From Oscillospiraceae bacterium (lineage in GTDB: Bacteria > Bacillota > Clostridia > Oscillospirales > Oscillospiraceae), in contig JAFWRM010000032.1 of the NCBI GenBank assembly GCA_017519975.1, positions 62,001-126,000 on the forward strand: a stretch of 64,000 nt of DNA. The letters are read 5' to 3'. Position numbers and translations under genes: made by a program. The number at the start of each line of letters is the position of its first letter. Position 1 is the stretch's first letter. The notes under the pieces are model-generated. The model was not told where the DNA came from and ran no database searches. It worked only from the letters and a program-made list of their open reading frames with translations. Below are positions 53,663 to 64,000 of this stretch, in pieces.

Positions 53663-55063
53663 TCAGGACTCCTTGCGGTCCAGAAGGTACAGCGGGTGAG
53701 TGCCCCGTACGTCGCACCAACGGCGGAGGATGTTGATGATGCATTCCACGCTCTCATCCGTACCGAGCAGACCGCTGTCCAGACCCAGGTGGTAGTTTTC
53801 CTGCTTCCCATAGTCTTTTCCCGTATAGCGCTTATAGTACGATGCACGCGCCCGGTCCGTATTTTCGGTCAGTCTCCGGGCGTCCTCCTGTGAAAGACCG
53901 GAGAGGGTCATGATGCGCTTGATGCGGATATCCGTGCGGGCGTGGATGAAGGCGCGGAAGCAATTGGGATCATTGTACAGCACATAGTCCGCGCATCTTC
54001 CGAGGATCACGCAGCTCTCATCCCTGGAGGCGATCTCACGAATGGCGCTGGACTCGGCGACGTAATACTGCTCCTCGGGGGACAGAGCGTCGTTGGACAT
54101 GGCGTAGGCGCCGTCCATGAAACCGTTCAGCACGCCGCGTTCCATCTTCCGGGACATGGCCTGAATCTTTTCCAGGGGAAGACCGCTTTTTTCTGCGGCC
54201 ATTTCGTCCAGCTGCGCGTCGTAGAACGCGATCCCCAGACGTTCAGCAAGCCGCCGGCCGATCTCCATGCCACCGGAACCGAATTCGCGCCCGATGGTGA
54301 TGATGATCTTTGGATTGCCGGCTGCGTCCGTAAGATATCCCTGAGACGCGATCTCCAGAGCACGGTCCGTTTTGCTGTCCCGCTCGACGAATCGGAGCAG
54401 GGGCTTCTGGAACGGCTTCTGCAGGAGCTTCAGTACGAAACCGACCAGCAGAGCGGAGATCACCGTACCTTCCCGCACGCCTACCAGTCCACGGAAGTAG
54501 AGAAGAGAGGCGGCGACCGAAAGAAGCACGACGGAGCAGTCAAACACTGTCTTTACCGTGCCCATGCTGCGGCCGGTCTTTCTGACGATCGCGAGGCAGA
54601 GACCCTCACCGGGCATGGCAAGAAGATTGGGGGACAGGTAGAGCATGACGCCTGCCGACACCAGCGGAATGCTGACGAAAAGGTACACGAGACGCATCAC
54701 ATAGCTTCCGGGAGCGGGCAGGAAGAACAGCGTGGCGGAAGCAAGATTCACCAGCTGGCCGAACAGAAGAGCCGCCGCTACCTGCAGCAGCATGGCGGGT
54801 TTGAAATCCCGGCGCAGGACGAGAAACTCGGCGATAAGGTACAGACAGAATACGGCTGTCGTGCAGTTGCCGAGGTTCATGAAGGAAGGGGCCCCGGCGG
54901 AGGAACCGATCAGGAAGAGCACGTTCCCCAGCGAACTCACCGGCGTGACGCCAAGGGCGGAGCGTGAAGAACACACGACTCCAATAGCCATGATGTAAAG
55001 GCCGAGGACGTACACGAGCAGACGCTTGCCCCACAGGACTATCGGACTGGAATTTGATTTCAT
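53663..55063 (-). CDS. YczE-type membrane domain fused to cytidylate-kinase-like domain, 466 aa
   Basis: Residues about 10-215 form five or six membrane helices of the YczE/YitT-like type, with the segment IAMPGEGLCLAI-like (LLAMPGEGLCLAIVRKTGRS, 148-167). A short linker leads to a soluble kinase-like domain (about 250-466). It starts TIGREFGSGG with GREFGSGG at 258-265, the variant P-loop of the cytidylate kinase-like family, and contains CVILGRCADYVL and a lid-like RITLS region (IKRIMTLSGLSQEDARR). The substrate of that family is not settled. The fusion places the kinase on the membrane. AAGGAAAG precedes the ATG. Confidence 0.88.
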   Translation of the reverse strand: MKSNSSPIVLWGKRLLVYVLGLYIMAIGVVCSSRSALGVTPVSSLGNVLFLIGSSAGAPSFMNLGNCTTAVFCLYLIAEFLVLRRDFKPAMLLQVAAALLFGQLVNLASATLFFLPAPGSYVMRLVYLFVSIPLVSAGVMLYLSPNLLAMPGEGLCLAIVRKTGRSMGTVKTVFDCSVVLLSVAASLLYFRGLVGVREGTVISALLVGFVLKLLQKPFQKPLLRFVERDSKTDRALEIASQGYLTDAAGNPKIIITIGREFGSGGMEIGRRLAERLGIAFYDAQLDEMAAEKSGLPLEKIQAMSRKMERGVLNGFMDGAYAMSNDALSPEEQYYVAESSAIREIASRDESCVILGRCADYVLYNDPNCFRAFIHARTDIRIKRIMTLSGLSQEDARRLTENTDRARASYYKRYTGKDYGKQENYHLGLDSGLLGTDESVECIINILRRWCDVRGTHPLYLLDRKES

Positions 55064-55097
55064 TGCTTTCACACTTTCCTTAACTGGTGGTCTGCCC

Positions 55098-55126
55098 ATT
55101 CTATCGGAACGGGAGATGGATTGCAA
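55098..55126 (-). promoter_or_regulatory. Promoter for the membrane-kinase fusion gene
   Basis: On the - strand: TTGCAA (55126-55121), a 17-base spacer, then TAGAAT (55103-55098), 35 bases before the start codon. Confidence 0.7.
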
Positions 55127-55233
55127 GGGAAATCGTGCGGGAACTGCCGGCAATGACAGAAAGCTTGCGAAATACCGAGAACAGATTGTCCTGCGGAGGT
55201 CATAAGGACTGTGGGCGACCGTGCGGGCCGGAC

Positions 55234-55275
55234 AAAAGAAATCCCCGTCACCCGTCGGTGGGGGACAGGGATTCC
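55234..55275 (-). terminator. Terminator after the cyclophilin gene
   Basis: A long imperfect hairpin pairing AAATCCCCGTCACCC with GGTGGGGGACAGGGATT. On the - strand it is followed by TTTCTTTTG. It sits just after the cyclophilin stop. Confidence 0.55.
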
Positions 55276-55282
55276 TTGCCGG

Positions 55283-55891
55283 TCACTCTTTGACGATCGT
55301 CACGGAGGTGATCACGGGCTGTTCGTCGGGCGGGATCGTTCCGTTATCGTCGGTCGGAACGGCGTCGGCGGCGATGGCGTCGACGATCTCCATCCCGTCG
55401 GTCACGTATCCGAACGCGGCATACTGACCGTCGAGAAACAGCGCATCCTGCTGGACGATGAAGAACTGAGAGCTGGCCGAATCATAGGATAAACTGCTGC
55501 GGGCCATGCTGATGGCGCCTCGGGTATGAGACAGCTTGTTCTTTACGCCATTGGCTTCAAATTCGCCCTTGATCGTCGTACCGGAACCGCCGGTTCCGTT
55601 TCCGCTGGGATCGCCGCCCTGGATCATGAATCCCTCCATGATGCGGTGAAAGGTCAGACCGTCGTAAAAGCCGCTTTCCGCCAGAGAAACGAAATTGGCG
55701 CAGGTGATGGGCGCGGCTTTCTGGTCGAGCAGTACGGTGATGGTGCCGTAATCAGCAACTTCAATGACCGCGGTGTAGGAAGCCTTTCGGTCAAGACCGG
55801 AGCCGGAAGAACCGCATCCGGCCAGCGTCAGCATCAGCAGCAGCGCCAGCAGCATCGCGGCAACGCGAATGGGATCGATCGTTCGTTTCAT
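55283..55891 (-). CDS. Lipoprotein peptidyl-prolyl isomerase (cyclophilin type), 202 aa
   Basis: A signal peptide with lipobox LAGC (Cys26) anchors the protein to the outer face of the membrane. The cyclophilin core is plain: FVSLAESGFYDGLTFHRIM, FMIQGGDPSGNGTGG, SSQFFIVQQD and AFGYVTDGMEIVD. It assists folding of exported proteins. ATG 55891 is preferred to the ATG two codons earlier, because GGAGG lies 8 bases before it but only 2 bases before the other. It follows the M16 peptidase gene by 21 bases on the same strand. Confidence 0.95.
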   Translation of the reverse strand: MKRTIDPIRVAAMLLALLLMLTLAGCGSSGSGLDRKASYTAVIEVADYGTITVLLDQKAAPITCANFVSLAESGFYDGLTFHRIMEGFMIQGGDPSGNGTGGSGTTIKGEFEANGVKNKLSHTRGAISMARSSLSYDSASSQFFIVQQDALFLDGQYAAFGYVTDGMEIVDAIAADAVPTDDNGTIPPDEQPVITSVTIVKE

Positions 55892-55912
55892 TTTCATATC
55901 CTCCCGATAGCA

Positions 55913-58804
55913 TCAGAGTTCATAGGTGACGGATGGGCTGCAGGCGTCGACCTGGGGTTTGCCGCCTATGACGCAGTACGATCCGCCGCTCAGTACGGAG
56001 TCCAGGATATCCCCCCAGCGACGGATCTGGGCAGGGGTTGCGTTCAGCAGTTCTGTCCGGATGCGGCAGCGGTCTTCCTGCGTGAGCCCGCGCAGGTAAT
56101 GGCCGTCGGATACGGCGCCCTTTGCGCTTGGACTCAGAAGGGGAGAGGCGTCGCCTACGGCTCCTATGGTATAGGAGAGAAGATCCGGCTCCTGTTCCAG
56201 GTAGTCCCGAAGGAACTGGCCGCAGGAAAGAAACGTCTGAAGAGAGGAAGCACAGTTCGGGTCGCGGTAGGAATAGCAGAAAACCGGGCCGGTATCTCGG
56301 ATGGAAAGACCGGTGCCGTAGGCTCCTCCCCGCACGCGCACAGCGTTCCACAGATGGCCAAGGCTGACGATTTTTTCAGCAAGTGCAGCAGAACCGTCGT
56401 AACGTATCCCGATGTCGTCAAACGAACCGCCGCGTACGGCAAAGCCGATGTCCGCCGGAATGAAAAGACCTTCCGATCGGACGGCGGAGGGGAATATGGA
56501 TGCCGAAGCGCCGCACGGGTTTCCGGAAGGCAAGGATCGGAAGAGAAATGCGGCGGCTTTTTCGGCGGCCTTCTCATCCTGACCGGTCACGCTGACGGTC
56601 AGCCTTCCGGAGCAAGCTATGACGCCCAGTGCAGGGCCGAGGCGGGCAACGGAAGCACGAAGCGTATCCGGATCTTCCAGTGTACGCAGGTATCGATAAT
56701 AGTCGTAACGGGAAGCGTTTTCCCTTATGGCGTCCGCTGCGGAAAGAGGAGCCAGAATGCGGCCGATCGCGACGGCGTGACCGGAGGAGACGATCCGTTC
56801 AAACAGCTGCTGGCGCCTCTGAGTGACCAGCTCGGAGATCTCCGTCATGGCGGAAAAATCCGTCTCCGTAAGGATCTCCGTCACCAGTTCCAGAGCGCGG
56901 TCTGCGTTTTTCTCCAGAGCGCTGAAGGATACGGTGAATTTGCAGCGGAATGCGCGGCTGCCTTCGTGCTCGCGGTCGTATGCGTTCAGGGTGAAAGACA
57001 GGCTGCCGCACGCAAGCTTTGTCAGCACGGATATTTCCGCTGCGGAATGACGTGCCGTGGGAAGCCGGCTCAGAAGATCGGCAGTCAGACTGAGACCGGC
57101 GATCTGCTCCAGCGGAACGTCCTCCGCGTCAAAAAACAAAGTAACGTAAACGATGCCATTGGTATTGATGCGGTGAAGGAGCAGAGGCACGCCGTTTTCA
57201 CTGGCGAGCTCCATGGGGAGGGGTTCCGGCATCTGAAGAATGTCTTCCCGTGTGAGCCTGGGCAGCGAGGCCAGCTGTTCCGGAGAGTCCTCTCCGGTCT
57301 GCCACGCCACCAGGTTTTCCTGTTCCCGCTTTCTTTCGCTCCTGTCCGTTTCCGTCCATGCGGAGCTTTCCGCCGTCAGGCGCGCCTGTTCACGGTCCCT
57401 GCGCTCCTGCCCGCAGGACGGGGCCGGATGAAGCAGAACGGTGCAGCGATGGGAATTCTCAAGAAAAACGTCCCGCAGCAGACGTTCGAAGTATCCGTTC
57501 TCCAATCTGGTCCGCAGATCGTCGAACATTGAACCGATCTGAAGGTTGGCCTCGGGGGGGCCGCCGTACTGCCAGCTGCCGAGAGCCAGAAAGGCGTTGA
57601 CGAGACCGGGCGGGAAGGTGCTGTAATCCCGTTCCCGCATCTGGAATTCCAGCCGGGTGAGCTCCGCCGTCAGGCGTTCCCGGTCCAGAGCTTCCGCCTG
57701 TTCCTCCAGGACCCGGGCAATGGTCCGCTCGACCGGATCCAGGTTTTCCTCCGGTGTGCCGGTGACCTGAAGGAAGAGCCAGGGCTGCTTCACGTCGTCG
57801 ATCAGCTGCAGCTGGACGTCCTCCGCAAGACCGGCGTCCAGGATCGTTCTCGTGAGAGGCGCGTGATTGTTGGCGGCAAGATAGGAGGCGAGAATGCGAA
57901 GGGCGGTCAGACGCTCCGTCTGATCGAAGGAGCCGGCCGCCAGCCCTCTGGCGAAGCGGTGCTTTGTCATCTGGTCGGCGTTTCCCGGTTCATACTCCAC
58001 ATGAACGGTGCCTCCGTCCACCGGAGCCTGAAGAGCTGCCGGTGGGATCCTTCCGGTATCTTCTCTGCCCTTCAGATATACGTCGTCAAGAAGAGAAAGG
58101 ACTTTTTCCAGGGGAACGGAACCGTCCAGATAGATGAACGCGTTGGAGGGAGAGTAGTAACGACGGTGGGCATTGAGAAACGCTTCCGGTGTGAGGTCGG
58201 GAATGTGTTCAGGGTCTCCGCCGGAGACGAAGCGATACGGCGAGTCGGGGAACAGGCCTCGGTTCAGCGCGTTTACGACAAGCTCATCCGGATCGGCGAA
58301 CGCTCCCTTCATCTCATTGAAAACAACGCCGCGGTATTCCACGGCCCCATCCGGAGCAAGTTCATAATGCCAGCCTTCCTGACGGAAGATCTCCGGACGT
58401 TCGTAGATGGAAGGACAGAAGACGGCGTCAAGATAAACGCTGACAAGATTCATGAAATCCGCTTCGTTGCGGCTGCAGACGGGATACATTGTCTTGTCCT
58501 GAAACGTCAGCGCATTGAGAAATGTATTCAGGGAGCTTTTCATGAGCTCCACGAACGGCTCCTTCACCGGATAGCGGAGGGAGCCGCAGAGAACGGAGTG
58601 TTCCAGAATGTGAAACACGCCGGTGTCGTCTTCGGGCAGGGTAGTGAAGGCGACGGCAAACGTCTTGTTGTCGTCGGGACGATCCAGCCATACAAGTTCC
58701 AGACCCGTACGGCGATGTACCATCTGGAAAAGCCGGCCCGACAGTTCCGGGATCGGGACCTCACGCGTCACCTCGAAGCCGTGAGCATTGCTGCAGATGA
58801 TCAT
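55913..58804 (-). CDS. M16C family zinc peptidase (PreP/Cym1-like), 963 aa
   Basis: The inverted zinc motif is HILEH (His65, Glu68, His69), with the third ligand Glu164 in VVFNEMKGAF. Four homologous domains of about 230 residues in one chain is the PreP layout and the length fits. Members degrade peptides of up to about 70 residues inside a closed chamber. No signal peptide, so cytoplasmic. GGAGG is 6 bases before the ATG. It is cotranscribed with the cyclophilin gene. Confidence 0.95.
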   Translation of the reverse strand: MIICSNAHGFEVTREVPIPELSGRLFQMVHRRTGLELVWLDRPDDNKTFAVAFTTLPEDDTGVFHILEHSVLCGSLRYPVKEPFVELMKSSLNTFLNALTFQDKTMYPVCSRNEADFMNLVSVYLDAVFCPSIYERPEIFRQEGWHYELAPDGAVEYRGVVFNEMKGAFADPDELVVNALNRGLFPDSPYRFVSGGDPEHIPDLTPEAFLNAHRRYYSPSNAFIYLDGSVPLEKVLSLLDDVYLKGREDTGRIPPAALQAPVDGGTVHVEYEPGNADQMTKHRFARGLAAGSFDQTERLTALRILASYLAANNHAPLTRTILDAGLAEDVQLQLIDDVKQPWLFLQVTGTPEENLDPVERTIARVLEEQAEALDRERLTAELTRLEFQMRERDYSTFPPGLVNAFLALGSWQYGGPPEANLQIGSMFDDLRTRLENGYFERLLRDVFLENSHRCTVLLHPAPSCGQERRDREQARLTAESSAWTETDRSERKREQENLVAWQTGEDSPEQLASLPRLTREDILQMPEPLPMELASENGVPLLLHRINTNGIVYVTLFFDAEDVPLEQIAGLSLTADLLSRLPTARHSAAEISVLTKLACGSLSFTLNAYDREHEGSRAFRCKFTVSFSALEKNADRALELVTEILTETDFSAMTEISELVTQRRQQLFERIVSSGHAVAIGRILAPLSAADAIRENASRYDYYRYLRTLEDPDTLRASVARLGPALGVIACSGRLTVSVTGQDEKAAEKAAAFLFRSLPSGNPCGASASIFPSAVRSEGLFIPADIGFAVRGGSFDDIGIRYDGSAALAEKIVSLGHLWNAVRVRGGAYGTGLSIRDTGPVFCYSYRDPNCASSLQTFLSCGQFLRDYLEQEPDLLSYTIGAVGDASPLLSPSAKGAVSDGHYLRGLTQEDRCRIRTELLNATPAQIRRWGDILDSVLSGGSYCVIGGKPQVDACSPSVTYEL

Positions 58805-58836
58805 GTAGAGCCTCCTTGCTTCTGTTTTCTCCCGCT

Positions 58837-58864
58837 ATTATACCTCGGATCCGGCAACAGTCAA
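58837..58864 (-). promoter_or_regulatory. Promoter for the M16 peptidase gene
   Basis: On the - strand: TTGACT (58864-58859), a 16-base spacer, then TATAAT (58842-58837), 33 bases before the start codon. Confidence 0.78.
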
Positions 58865-58943
58865 AGGGAAAGACCGTCTGCCGCCGCCCGCGGCTTCAGC
58901 GGGGAAAATATTCACAGAAAAAGAAAAATCCGGCCAAAACCTG

Positions 58944-58972
58944 TTGACACAGGCGGCAGGATTTGATAAAAT
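58944..58972 (+). promoter_or_regulatory. Promoter for rpoB-rpoC
   Basis: Perfect TTGACA at 58944-58949, 17-base spacer, TAAAAT at 58967-58972. It is 158 bases before the rpoB start codon. Confidence 0.85.
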
Positions 58973-59130
58973 CAAGTGCTTATAATCGCTATGAGTTTGC
59001 ATAAAAACCCATCATGCATTTCCAAGCGAATTGTACCATACGTTTTCCCAAATGCAACGGGGGAAGACGAGAAAGTAACAACTGCACCGGGAGTGCAATG
59101 GGCGGAGATTCTGCTGAAGGAGTGAAGCAA

Positions 59131-64000
<4,870 letters not shown>

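Larger units (their letters stand above)
58805..59130. other. Divergent spacer between M16 peptidase and rpoB, including rpoB leader
   Basis: 326 bases without a supported gene. It holds both divergent promoters listed separately and an rpoB leader of about 150 bases. The leader contains a small hairpin (TGCAC-CGGGA-GTGCA, around 59084-59098). The frame is open upstream of the rpoB start but no ribosome site supports an earlier start. Confidence 0.7.

Overview
The window is GC-rich, densely coding DNA, most likely from a Gram-positive anaerobe of the Clostridia. The clues are MurT/GatD-type genes, an Asp23 plus DAK2 (YloV) pair, a WalJ-RlmH pair, a glycyl radical enzyme, strong AGGAGG ribosome binding sites, and lipobox-type lipoproteins. 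There are no insertion sequences, integrases, CRISPR arrays or rRNA genes. One tRNA gene is present. Both ends of the window cut through genes: a membrane-anchored protein on the left and rpoC on the right.

Region 1 (1-18,700, all + strand) is the most unusual part. In order it encodes the end of a surface protein with one membrane helix and a cytoplasmic tail, a 1182-residue tubulin/FtsZ-like GTPase, a two-helix membrane protein of unknown family, and a 1463-residue five-helix membrane protein. That last protein ends in a treble-clef zinc site and an HELTH metallopeptidase domain resembling DA1. A CASTOR/POLLUX-like channel with RCK domains follows, then a YbjN-like small protein with its own promoter, a CbbX/SpoVK/EccA-type AAA+ ATPase, and an S9 peptidase. 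Spacing is tight, with hairpins between some genes. I read this as one membrane-associated machine of unknown function, and the best candidate here for an undescribed system.

Region 2 (18,700-36,560) looks like a catabolic island for an unidentified small molecule. On the + strand it has an (alpha/alpha)6-barrel hydrolase, a MoaF-like protein and a glycyl radical enzyme. On the - strand it has an FAD oxidase / Fe-S protein / FAD oxidase operon and its LysR regulator. A + strand sugar-type ABC importer follows (lipoprotein, two permeases, double ATPase), then a second, duplicated MoaF-like protein. The probable substrate route is import, radical cleavage or elimination, then flavin/Fe-S oxidation. 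No radical-SAM activase is present.

Region 3 (36,560-50,700) is mainly housekeeping. It holds YbaK, RuvX, MurT and a GatD homologue that appears to have lost both catalytic residues (all - strand), Asp23 and the DAK2 kinase (+), a small unknown protein divergent from a 64-residue membrane protein, then RlmH, WalJ-like hydrolase, MurA and an ADP-ribose pyrophosphatase (- strand). BipA, tRNA-Ala(GGC), an FdhD-like protein and a MATE exporter follow.

Region 4 (50,700-64,000) has a metal P-type ATPase divergent from a TetR regulator, a YczE-type membrane domain fused to a cytidylate-kinase-like domain, a lipoprotein cyclophilin, an M16C (PreP-like) peptidase, and then rpoB and the start of rpoC. 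The ribosomal protein genes that usually precede rpoB are absent; rpoB has its own strong promoter.

Functions are assigned from recognisable motifs read by eye; no database search was possible. Start codons were chosen by ribosome binding site position.
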